A DNA stretch of 5,371 nt from an uncultured Clostridia bacterium (GTDB lineage Bacteria > Bacillota > Clostridia > TANB77 > CAG-508). Below, one piece after another: positions 1-5,371 of the stretch (the first letter of the stretch is position 1; each line of letters opens with the position of its first letter). The DNA is taken from assembly GCA_947624925.1 (NCBI GenBank), contig CANQMG010000077.1:1-5371 (forward strand). Reading direction: 5' to 3'. The position numbers and the translations under genes are program-made. The notes under the pieces are model-generated. The model saw nothing but the letters and a program-made list of their open reading frames with translations. It was not told the origin of the DNA and did not search any database.

Positions 1-12
1 GCGCCTAGGCGC
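1..12. repeat. 12-bp perfect GC-rich palindrome at the window edge
   Basis: GCGCCTAGGCGC reads the same on both strands. It is cut off by the window edge, so it may be the inner part of a longer inverted repeat. Its composition is unlike the AT-rich module beside it. Confidence 0.4.
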
Positions 13-22
13 TCTTTGTTCG

Positions 23-66
23 TGCCGATTTGAGTTTCCGACTGAAAGGAGGAAATCTCAAAGGCA
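23..66. other. Long GC-richer hairpin of unknown role
   Basis: On the plus strand TGCC (23-26) pairs with GGCA (63-66), TTTGAG (29-34) with CTCAAA (57-62), and TTTCC (35-39) with GGAAA (51-55). That is 15 bp in total, with a small bulge (27-28), an unpaired T56 and an 11-base loop. The loop and inner arm contain AAAGGAGG (45-52), which looks like a ribosome site, but no start codon follows. I do not recognise an RNA family. It could be part of a structured RNA, a conjugation origin or another mobile-element site, or chance. Confidence 0.35.
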
Positions 67-84
67 ATAGCGATTGTAGCATTT

Positions 85-124
85 TTATCTAATAAAAATT
101 TCGAAGAAATTTCTTATTAGATAA
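85..124. repeat. 18-bp AT-rich inverted repeat (hairpin) with a single bulge
   Basis: Bases 85-102 pair with 106-124 in 18 bp around a GAA loop at 103-105, with one unpaired C at 113. Only two pairs are G-C. There is no U-tract directly after it on either strand, so it is not a standard terminator. It may protect the 3' end of transcripts or back up the neighbouring hairpin, or it may mark a junction. Confidence 0.6.
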
Positions 125-128
125 TAAT

Positions 129-150
129 AACCTTACATTTTTGTAAGGTT
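129..150 (-). terminator. Rho-independent-like terminator after the kinase gene
   Basis: AACCTTACA (129-137) and TGTAAGGTT (142-150) form a perfect 9-bp stem with a 4-base loop, starting 7 bases after the kinase stop codon. On the minus strand the stem is followed by ATTATTATTAT, a U-rich but interrupted tract. On the plus strand it is followed by TCTTGGGTT. It is the best candidate for the end of the operon and may act in both directions. Confidence 0.65.
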
Positions 151-157
151 TCTTGGG

Positions 158-1378
158 TTACTTAAAATATTTTATTATAAATTCTGTTCCTTTATTCAAT
201 TCTGAAATTACATCTATATTTCCATTATTTTTTTCTATAATTGATTTTGATAATGCAAGACCTATTCCAATACTATCATTTGAAGAATTTTTTCCTTTAT
301 AAAATCTTTCAAATATATGTGGTAAGTCCTTTTCATCTATTCCTATTCCATAATCTTTTATTTTTATTTGAGAATATATTTTATTTTCTTCAAAATATAT
401 ATCTACAACTTCCCCTTCATTAGAATGCTCTATACCATTTTTTAAAATATTAGTAATTGCTTCAGTTTGCCATTTGGCATCACAATATATTTTACTTGTT
501 GAATTTCCATAGATATTTATTTTTACATTTTTTAAATCTGATAAAATAGAAACATTGTTTACTGCCTGATTAATAATATATTCAACTAAATATTCTTTAT
601 TAGAAAATTTAACAGTATCTGCATCTAACTTTGATAATTTTAATAATGAGTTAATTAGAAAATTTATATTAAGAATTTGCCTTTTTATATTATTTAAAAA
701 TTCCATTTGTGTTTTTTTATCTATATTAGGATTGTCCAAAATATTGTCTATCATAATAGTAATAGATGATAAAGGAGTTTTTAGCTGATGTGATATATCT
801 GATAGTGAATCCTTTAAATTTATTTTGTCATTTACAGAATTTTCCGCAATTTCTTTTAGCATAACTGTCGTTTTATATACTTCATTTTTTAATATTGATA
901 GTTCATCCTCTGTATTATCATCAATATCTAACCTATAATTTCTATTATTTATTTCTTCTATATACTTTGTGATTTTTTTTAAGCTCTTGTCTTTATTATA
1001 ATTATACTTTAAAAATAATATTATAATTAATAATGTAAAAATAATTATAATGATTAGCATACATATAGCAAAAATTGTAAAAGATTTATTATTATTTAAA
1101 AGAATAGATTCTTTATTAATATCAATACCATAATTTCTAAATAAGTTTATATCTACATCATTTTCAGAATTTAAGATTTCTATTAATTCATTTGTAGTTA
1201 TATTAGGATAGTCGTTTTCTATTTTTGCAATTATGCTTCCAATTTTGTTATTAAAATTTGTAGTATAGGTTTTATATTGATAAAAGTGAAATAAACTTAT
1301 TACAATTAATTCTATAGCTATTATAATTACAATTTTAATTATAGTTTTCTTAAATTCAATTTTATTTTTCATCTTCAT
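158..1378 (-). CDS. Membrane sensor histidine kinase (HisKA/HATPase_c) of an ABC-transporter-linked two-component system
   Basis: This is the sensor kinase that should autophosphorylate on histidine and pass the phosphate to the regulator encoded just upstream. In residue numbers counted from a TTG at 1381, TM1 spans about 14-33, an extracytoplasmic segment of about 65 residues follows, and TM2 spans about 101-124. A HAMP-like linker (125-185) leads to the H-box SHQLKTPL with H198. The ATPase domain has the N-box NILKNGIEHS (311-320), G1 DYGIGI (343-348), the F-box IFERFYKG (356-363) and G2 GIGLAL (372-377), so all catalytic motifs are intact. The longest frame begins at TTG 1381, but ATGs at 1378 and 1372 are better. 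An AGGA 9 bases upstream favours 1372, while AGGG 10 bases upstream suits 1378. The gene overlaps the end of the regulator gene by 17 bases, which implies translational coupling. The large outer loop separates it from the short-looped BceS kinases. The signal sensed is unknown. Confidence 0.95.
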   Translation of the reverse strand: MKMKNKIEFKKTIIKIVIIIAIELIVISLFHFYQYKTYTTNFNNKIGSIIAKIENDYPNITTNELIEILNSENDVDINLFRNYGIDINKESILLNNNKSFTIFAICMLIIIIIFTLLIIILFLKYNYNKDKSLKKITKYIEEINNRNYRLDIDDNTEDELSILKNEVYKTTVMLKEIAENSVNDKINLKDSLSDISHQLKTPLSSITIMIDNILDNPNIDKKTQMEFLNNIKRQILNINFLINSLLKLSKLDADTVKFSNKEYLVEYIINQAVNNVSILSDLKNVKINIYGNSTSKIYCDAKWQTEAITNILKNGIEHSNEGEVVDIYFEENKIYSQIKIKDYGIGIDEKDLPHIFERFYKGKNSSNDSIGIGLALSKSIIEKNNGNIDVISELNKGTEFIIKYFK

Positions 1379-2021
1379 CAATCCTATACCCTATTCCTTT
1401 TATTGTTACAATTATATCTGTATCTAGCTTTTCTCTAATTCTTTTTAAATAAACTGTAACAGTATTATCATTTACATCGTTACCTGTCCATTCCCAGATT
1501 TTGTCAATTATACTGTTCCTTGTAACCACCTTGTTTAAATTCGTAAATAATAAACTTAATATTTTTAGTTCTAAGCTTGTTAAAGTAACTTCTTTTTTAT
1601 CTTTATATACAATCATTTTATCTAAATTAAACTCTATATTTTTAACTTTAAATACATAGTTTTTCTTTTCTCTTAATAATATTTTATTCATTCTTGCTAT
1701 TAATTCTTTTGTAGAAAATGGTTTTGTTATATAATCATCTGCTCCTAGTTCTAATCCTTTTACAATATCATCTTCTTCATCTTTTGCTGTTAAAAACACA
1801 GTAGGTATTTTTTTATTTTTAATATTATTTTCATATAATTCAAACCCATTTCCATCTGGAAGTGATATGTCTAGGATAATTAAATCTGGTCTATTTATAC
1901 TTAAAAATTCTTTGGTAGTTTTTACATTAGTTTTATGAATTATTTCAAATTTTTTTTGTTTTAAAGAATACATTAAACCTTTTGCTAAACTATCATTATC
2001 CTCAACTAATAAAATATTCAT
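1362..2021 (-). CDS. OmpR/PhoB-family response regulator
   Basis: This 219-residue DNA-binding response regulator is the partner of the kinase that follows and overlaps it. The receiver domain (1-115) has the acidic pair E7/D8, the phospho-acceptor D51 in LIILDISLP, T78 in FLTAK and K100 in ITKPFS. The C-terminal winged-helix domain (about 125-216) carries VTLTSLELKILSLL, the recognition helix region NDNTVTVYLKRIREKL (185-200) and the wing motif TIKGIGYRI near the end. Length and motif order are typical for the family and nothing is missing. The ATG at 2021 is supported by GGAAG 8 bases upstream. The gene has its own consensus promoter at 2045-2073. By analogy with similar modules it probably activates the upstream ABC transporter operon and perhaps itself, but I could not identify an operator repeat. 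Confidence 0.97.
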   Translation of the reverse strand: MNILLVEDNDSLAKGLMYSLKQKKFEIIHKTNVKTTKEFLSINRPDLIILDISLPDGNGFELYENNIKNKKIPTVFLTAKDEEDDIVKGLELGADDYITKPFSTKELIARMNKILLREKKNYVFKVKNIEFNLDKMIVYKDKKEVTLTSLELKILSLLFTNLNKVVTRNSIIDKIWEWTGNDVNDNTVTVYLKRIREKLDTDIIVTIKGIGYRIDEDEK

Positions 2022-2044
2022 CCAAATTTCTTCCTTTCATGGTT

Positions 2045-2073
2045 ATTATATAATAAATTAAGGGACTTTTCAA
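2045..2073 (-). promoter_or_regulatory. Sigma-A promoter for the regulator-kinase genes
   Basis: On the minus strand a -35 TTGAAA (2068-2073) and a -10 TATAAT (2045-2050) are separated by exactly 17 bases. Predicted transcription starts near 2038-2039, about 17 bases before the regulator ATG at 2021 and just ahead of its ribosome site. The near-consensus boxes suggest constant basal expression of the two-component system, independent of the ABC operon. The -35 overlaps the hairpin at 2060-2087. Confidence 0.8.
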
Positions 2074-2087
2074 TCTGCAAGCCCCTT
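2060..2087 (-). terminator. Possible weak terminator or attenuator after the permease gene
   Basis: On the minus strand AAGGGGCTT (2079-2087) pairs with AAGTCCCTT (2060-2068): 9 bp including one G-U pair, with a 10-base loop. It begins 14 bases after the permease stop codon. The following bases read AATTTATTA, a poor U-tract, so termination would be partial and read-through into the regulator gene is likely. On the plus strand the stem loses the G-U pair to an A-C mismatch, but it is followed by TTCTT. Confidence 0.5.
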
Positions 2088-2100
2088 TTCTTAACTACTC

Positions 2101-4611
2101 TTATATGTTTTCGTTTCTGATTGTTTCTATTGTATTTTGCTTATTAATCTTGGACATTGAATATCTCATTATAACAAATACTAAAATAAATACAGCAATA
2201 ACTGAAATGATAATTGGATTTACAGGTATATACATTCCCTTTTCTATTTTTATTGAGAATGCTTTATATAAGGCAAATGTTCCAATTAGGCCTAAGATAA
2301 TACCATAAATTAGTGATTTTGTAGAATAGAAAATAGTTTCTAGGTTAATCATTCTATTAAATTCTTTTTTAGTCATACCAATACTTTTTAGCATTGCAAA
2401 TTCTTTTTGCCTTAGCTCCATATTTGATGTAATTGTATTAAATATATTTGTAACTCCTATTAATGTTATAATTGCTATAAATCCATATAAAAAGATTTTT
2501 ACAATTAAGGACATTGCTCTTTCTTCTCTAGCTTGTGCTTCAAAATTAGTATATCCTATATTATTAATCTTTAAATTTTTTACTTCATTTATAAAACTAT
2601 CAGGATTGCTAGATTGTACGCACATATATGCAGGTGTAAATTTAATATTTTTAAATTCGTCTTTATTTACAACTAAATATCCACCTCCATAATATGAGTT
2701 TTCTATTCCATAAGGTCTTTCTTTACTTATATATCCAACATTAATATTAATATCTTTTCCTTCTAATTTTCCAGTAATAGTATCTCCAATATTGTACTTA
2801 TATCTTCTAGTTTCTACTTGTTTATCATCTTTATAATACAAAAATTCATCACATAAAATTCCTTTTTGTTTTAGTTTATCTGGATTAGCTCCTACTTTTT
2901 TAGCAAACTTTTGAAAACTATCATTATCTAATGCTTCAATACGAATTCCAGAATATTTTCCATTTCCAGTTGGAATATACTTTTGTTGTTCTTTATCATA
3001 AACTGAATCTTCTGAAAGCTCAATTGCATCTATTTCATTTATTTTATCTAAATCAAAAATTTTTAAATTATTTTGATTTTCATACAATACAAAACATTCA
3101 TCTATGAAATTTACTTTTTTTATTTTATCTACATCCGATGTTTCGTTACCTCTTAAATATAATTTTGTATTATAATCATAATCTTCATAGTAAATATCAG
3201 CTAGATTAAACATATTATTTACAAAAACATTCATTGTAATAAAAATAAATATGCTAACAGCTAAAGAAATTACTGTTGTTCTATATTTCTTCTTACTTCT
3301 TTTTAAATTTTTATAAGCGAGCTCTCCACCTGTCTTAAATACTTTTGAAATAATTTTAGGTACTTTAAGTTTTTTAGTTTTTATTTTTATTTCATCTGCA
3401 TTTCTCAATAACTCAATAGGACTAACTTTACTTGCCTTTCTAGCAGAGAAAAGAGCAGATAAATAAATTGTAATTATTCCTAGTATCGCTGATATAATAA
3501 TTGGCAAAATTGTGACCTTTACAACGATTCCGTCCATATTATTTAAAAAATATTCTCCACCTATACTATTTACAATTTTTATTAATACAAATACTGCAAA
3601 TATTCCAGAAATTACTCCTAGTGGAATTCCAATCAAACCTAGTATTAAACTTTCAAATATTACATTTTTTCTTATTTGTTTTTTGGTCGCTCCAATACTT
3701 GAAAGCATTCCATACATTTTCATCTTTTCAGTTGTTGCAATTAGCAATGAATTTCTAATACAAAATACGCTTGTAAATATTATTATAAATATTACAACTC
3801 CCACAACAGCATATAACATTGAAATAGTAGAATCACTAAATGCAAAGGTTTCCCACCTTAATAGCTCTGTATTAATCTCGTATGAATCTGAAGAATTTGA
3901 TAAATCATTATAAGATGATACTCCCAAAAGTGTTGGTAATGCCTCTTTATAATCTTTAGGATTTTTCAATGATATATATACGTTTTTGCTTCCTTTATTC
4001 ATATTAGTAGTAATTATTGAATATCCAGGATCTGAATATTGTTCAAATCCGTATCCAGGTCTTTCTATAATTCCTACAACTGTGAATTCATAATTTTTAG
4101 TACCTACTAATTGTTCAAGTTTTTCATTATACGGATTACTTGAATCTAATTTATATCCATCGGATGTTTCTCTTTGTCCAACATCTATATTAATTTTATC
4201 TCCTATTTTAAAATTCACTTTTCCATTATCTATAATGTGTTTACTAATAATTATCTCATTTTTATTACTAGGAAACTTGCCTTCTACTAGATTAAATTTT
4301 AAATTATCAAATACAGTTTTATCCATTGAATATAGTCTTAAATAAGGTTTATCTTCATTTTGTCCATTTTTTAATTTTGCATATCCATTCTCATATATTG
4401 TAAAAAGTTCTTTAATATCTCTATTGTTTTCTAAAGTTTTTATTTTATTATCTGAAACATCTAGCATTTTCAAATGATAATATCCTGTTTCATTTACTGC
4501 ATTTTCGATTAGTGTTTCTCTAAAACTTGTAACCATTGTGGATACAGCACAAATTAAACTACAAGATAAAATTATACCAATTATTGTACTTATTGTTCTT
4601 TTTTTATTCAA
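2101..4611 (-). CDS. FtsX/MacB-like ABC transporter permease, two-repeat 8-TM type, with a frameshifted N-terminus
   Basis: This is the membrane subunit of the ABC exporter, partner of the ATPase encoded upstream. The open frame gives 836 residues from a TTG at 4611. Predicted TM helices lie near 7-27, 265-287, 316-346, 367-388, 445-466, 702-725, 760-784 and 798-817. Two large outer domains (about 28-260 and 467-700) are placed as in duplicated FtsX proteins. The two halves share FtsX signatures: KMYGMLSSIGATKKQIRKN (298-316) and EFAMLKSIGMTKKEFNRM (737-754). The TTG has no good ribosome site. A strong site instead serves an ATG at 4651, whose frame stops at 4622 after nine codons. Removing one base between them gives an 849-residue protein starting MNIFGKLSIRNLK, or a close variant. 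All of TM1 is kept in the TTG form, so partial function is possible. This differs from BceB-type permeases, which have 10 TM helices and one outer domain. The substrate is unknown; peptides or envelope lipids are plausible. Confidence 0.9.
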   Translation of the reverse strand: MNKKRTISTIIGIILSCSLICAVSTMVTSFRETLIENAVNETGYYHLKMLDVSDNKIKTLENNRDIKELFTIYENGYAKLKNGQNEDKPYLRLYSMDKTVFDNLKFNLVEGKFPSNKNEIIISKHIIDNGKVNFKIGDKINIDVGQRETSDGYKLDSSNPYNEKLEQLVGTKNYEFTVVGIIERPGYGFEQYSDPGYSIITTNMNKGSKNVYISLKNPKDYKEALPTLLGVSSYNDLSNSSDSYEINTELLRWETFAFSDSTISMLYAVVGVVIFIIIFTSVFCIRNSLLIATTEKMKMYGMLSSIGATKKQIRKNVIFESLILGLIGIPLGVISGIFAVFVLIKIVNSIGGEYFLNNMDGIVVKVTILPIIISAILGIITIYLSALFSARKASKVSPIELLRNADEIKIKTKKLKVPKIISKVFKTGGELAYKNLKRSKKKYRTTVISLAVSIFIFITMNVFVNNMFNLADIYYEDYDYNTKLYLRGNETSDVDKIKKVNFIDECFVLYENQNNLKIFDLDKINEIDAIELSEDSVYDKEQQKYIPTGNGKYSGIRIEALDNDSFQKFAKKVGANPDKLKQKGILCDEFLYYKDDKQVETRRYKYNIGDTITGKLEGKDININVGYISKERPYGIENSYYGGGYLVVNKDEFKNIKFTPAYMCVQSSNPDSFINEVKNLKINNIGYTNFEAQAREERAMSLIVKIFLYGFIAIITLIGVTNIFNTITSNMELRQKEFAMLKSIGMTKKEFNRMINLETIFYSTKSLIYGIILGLIGTFALYKAFSIKIEKGMYIPVNPIIISVIAVFILVFVIMRYSMSKINKQNTIETIRNENI

Positions 4612-4621
4612 TTTTAAATTT

Positions 4622-4651
4622 CTAATAGATAACTTGCCGAAGAATATTCAT
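4622..4651 (-). other. Displaced start of the permease gene: nine-codon ORF ending in TAG
   Basis: The ATG at 4651 sits 4 bases after the ATPase stop codon and 9 bases after a near-perfect Shine-Dalgarno site, which is the expected start of the permease. Its frame reads MNILRQVIY and stops at 4622-4624. The permease frame continues upstream of TTG 4611 as GKLSIRNLK and is closed by a TGA (4648-4650) that overlaps this ATG. Deleting one T from the ATT codon at 4643-4645 joins the two as MNIFGKLSIRNLKLNKKRT. A deletion near 4633 gives MNILRQLSIRNLK instead. This is either a true mutation, a sequencing or assembly error, or, less likely, a reinitiation arrangement. Confidence 0.8.
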
Positions 4652-4655
4652 TTTT

Positions 4656-5327
4656 CTATACCTCCTTAACAATTTTTCCATCTTCAATTTTTATAATTCT
4701 ATCTGCTATTTTGGCTATTTCCATATTATGTGTAATCATAATAATTGTTTGTTTATAATCTCTATTAGATTTTTTTAATAATGATACTATTTCATCACTT
4801 GATTTTGAATCTAAATTTCCAGTTGGCTCATCTGCCAAAATTATGCTAGGTGCTGTTATCATTGCTCTACCTATGGATGTTCTTTGTTGTTGCCCTCCAG
4901 ATAATTCATTTGGTAAATGTTTCCTTCTATTTTTCAGTCCTAAGAGCTTTATAGTTTCATCTAATTTTTTTTCATTAATTTCTCTATTATCTAATTTTAA
5001 GGGTAAAGTAATATTTTCTTCAACATTTAAAATTGGTATCAAATTATAAAACTGATAAATTAATCCTACTTGTCTTCTTCTAAAAATTGCAAGTTCATCG
5101 TCATTCAATTTGTATATATCTTTTCCATCTATGTAAACCTTACCACTTGTTGGTCTATCAACCCCACCGATTAAATGCAATAAAGTTGATTTTCCGCTTC
5201 CAGATGCACCTACTATAGCAACGAATTCTCCCTTATTCACCTTAAATGAAACATTATCAATAGCCACTACTTTTGCTCCACCTTTTCCATAAACTTTACT
5301 TAAATTCTCAACTCTTAATATCTCCAT
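4656..5327 (-). CDS. ABC transporter ATP-binding protein (MacB/LolD-type exporter ATPase)
   Basis: This 223-residue cytoplasmic ATPase powers the FtsX-like permease encoded next. Motifs are complete: Walker A GASGSGKST (40-48), Q-loop YQF with Q92, signature LSGGQQQR (142-149), Walker B IILADEP (162-168) with E167 as the catalytic base, D-loop NLDS (171-174) and H-loop H200. The wording GLIYQFYNLIPILNVEENI and ADEPTGNLD is typical of ATPases paired with FtsX-type permeases (the MacB, LolD and BceA group). A longer frame starts at an in-frame ATG at 5345, but AAAGGAG at 5335-5341 lies 7 bases before the ATG at 5327 and inside that longer version, so I take 5327 as the start. The product then begins MEILRVENLSKVYG, as is usual for the family. 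The gene ends 4 bases before the displaced permease ATG, and its last codons contain the permease ribosome site, so the two should be translationally coupled. Confidence 0.96.
   Translation of the reverse strand: MEILRVENLSKVYGKGGAKVVAIDNVSFKVNKGEFVAIVGASGSGKSTLLHLIGGVDRPTSGKVYIDGKDIYKLNDDELAIFRRRQVGLIYQFYNLIPILNVEENITLPLKLDNREINEKKLDETIKLLGLKNRRKHLPNELSGGQQQRTSIGRAMITAPSIILADEPTGNLDSKSSDEIVSLLKKSNRDYKQTIIMITHNMEIAKIADRIIKIEDGKIVKEV
4661..4667 (-). promoter_or_regulatory. Strong ribosome binding site for the permease, inside the ATPase 3' end
   Basis: AAGGAGG on the minus strand is formed by the last sense codons of the ATPase gene (K-E-V). It is 9 bases before the ATG at 4651 and about 50 bases before the TTG at 4611. 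It therefore serves the out-of-frame ATG and is key evidence that the permease gene is frameshifted. Confidence 0.9.
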
Positions 5328-5334
5328 AAAATTT

Positions 5335-5341
5335 CTCCTTT
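5335..5341 (-). promoter_or_regulatory. Ribosome binding site that sets the ATPase start
   Basis: AAAGGAG on the minus strand is 7 bases before the ATG at 5327. Because it falls inside the longer reading from the ATG at 5345, it argues that the longer form is not the real start. Confidence 0.85.
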
Positions 5342-5356
5342 CCATTTTATGATTTC

Positions 5357-5362
5357 ATTATA
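5357..5362 (-). promoter_or_regulatory. Probable -10 box of the ABC transporter operon
   Basis: On the minus strand this is an exact TATAAT. It lies about 30 bases upstream of the ATPase ATG at 5327, which would place the transcription start near 5350 and give a short leader of about 20-25 bases. The matching -35 would fall beyond the right edge of the window, so the promoter is only half visible. Any operator for the linked regulator would also lie mostly outside. Confidence 0.55.
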
Positions 5363-5371
5363 TTACATCTA

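Noticed and set aside
20..80. Slight resemblance to a glycine riboswitch (AAATCTC followed by AAGGCAATAG)
   Set aside because: The paired 5' element and the conserved core do not fit, and no suitable downstream gene on the plus strand follows.
5..82. Minus-strand 25-codon ORF (MLQSLLPLRFPPF...) in the GC-richer segment
   Set aside because: It has no ribosome site, is very short, and runs through the hairpin arms, so it is better explained by the structured sequence than by a gene.
46..120. Plus-strand frame after AAAGGAGG reading EEISKAIAIVAFLSNKNFEEISY then stop
   Set aside because: It looks protein-like and has a ribosome-site-like sequence, but there is no ATG, GTG or TTG start in frame at a usable distance.
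241..423. Plus-strand ORF of 60 codons
   Set aside because: It lies opposite the ATPase domain of the kinase gene, has no ribosome site, and its composition is that of a reverse-strand shadow.
3512..3913. Plus-strand ORF of 133 codons inside the permease gene
   Set aside because: It lies opposite the intact permease coding sequence, which has clear FtsX motifs; the low-complexity I/T/N-rich product is a shadow. The same applies to 2105-2308 and 4843-5049.
5328..5345. ATPase start at the ATG at 5345 (MERRNF extension)
   Set aside because: The extension encodes the ribosome site itself, and the family normally starts just before the LRVENLSKVY strand, which matches the ATG at 5327.

Overview
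This window is very AT-rich (roughly a quarter G+C by eye, with many ATA, AAT and AAA codons). The protein styles are those of low-GC Firmicutes, most likely a member of the Clostridia or Tissierellia. All four convincing genes lie on the minus strand, so transcription runs from the right end of the window to the left.

Region by region, in transcription order: (1) 5328-5371 holds a -10 box and a strong Shine-Dalgarno site for an ABC transporter ATPase (4656-5327). (2) A large FtsX/MacB-like permease (2101-4611) follows. Its well-placed start codon at 4651 is out of frame with the body of the gene by one base. (3) The 79-base gap 2022-2100 contains a hairpin and, overlapping it, a consensus sigma-A promoter (TTGAAA, 17 bases, TATAAT). 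(4) An OmpR/PhoB-type response regulator (1362-2021) and a membrane sensor histidine kinase (158-1378) overlap by about 17 bases. (5) Positions 85-150 carry an 18-bp AT-rich hairpin and a 9-bp terminator-like hairpin. (6) The first 80 bases are 50% G+C, very unlike the rest, can fold into a long hairpin, and contain no recognisable gene.

Taken together this is a self-contained 'ABC exporter plus two-component system' module. The kinase probably senses something outside the cell or in the membrane and phosphorylates the regulator, which probably controls the ATPase-permease operon. Modules of this kind in Firmicutes commonly deal with antimicrobial peptides, lantibiotics or cell-envelope stress, but the substrate cannot be read from this sequence. 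The permease is an 8-TM, two-repeat FtsX type and the kinase has an outer domain of about 65 residues, so this is not a classical BceAB/BceRS system.

The most notable point is the one-base frameshift at the very start of the permease gene. It cuts off 13 codons whose repaired sequence matches the equivalent motif in the protein's own second half. I found no evidence of a wholly new system here. The rest is a fairly ordinary accessory or resistance module, possibly joined at its left end to DNA of a different origin.
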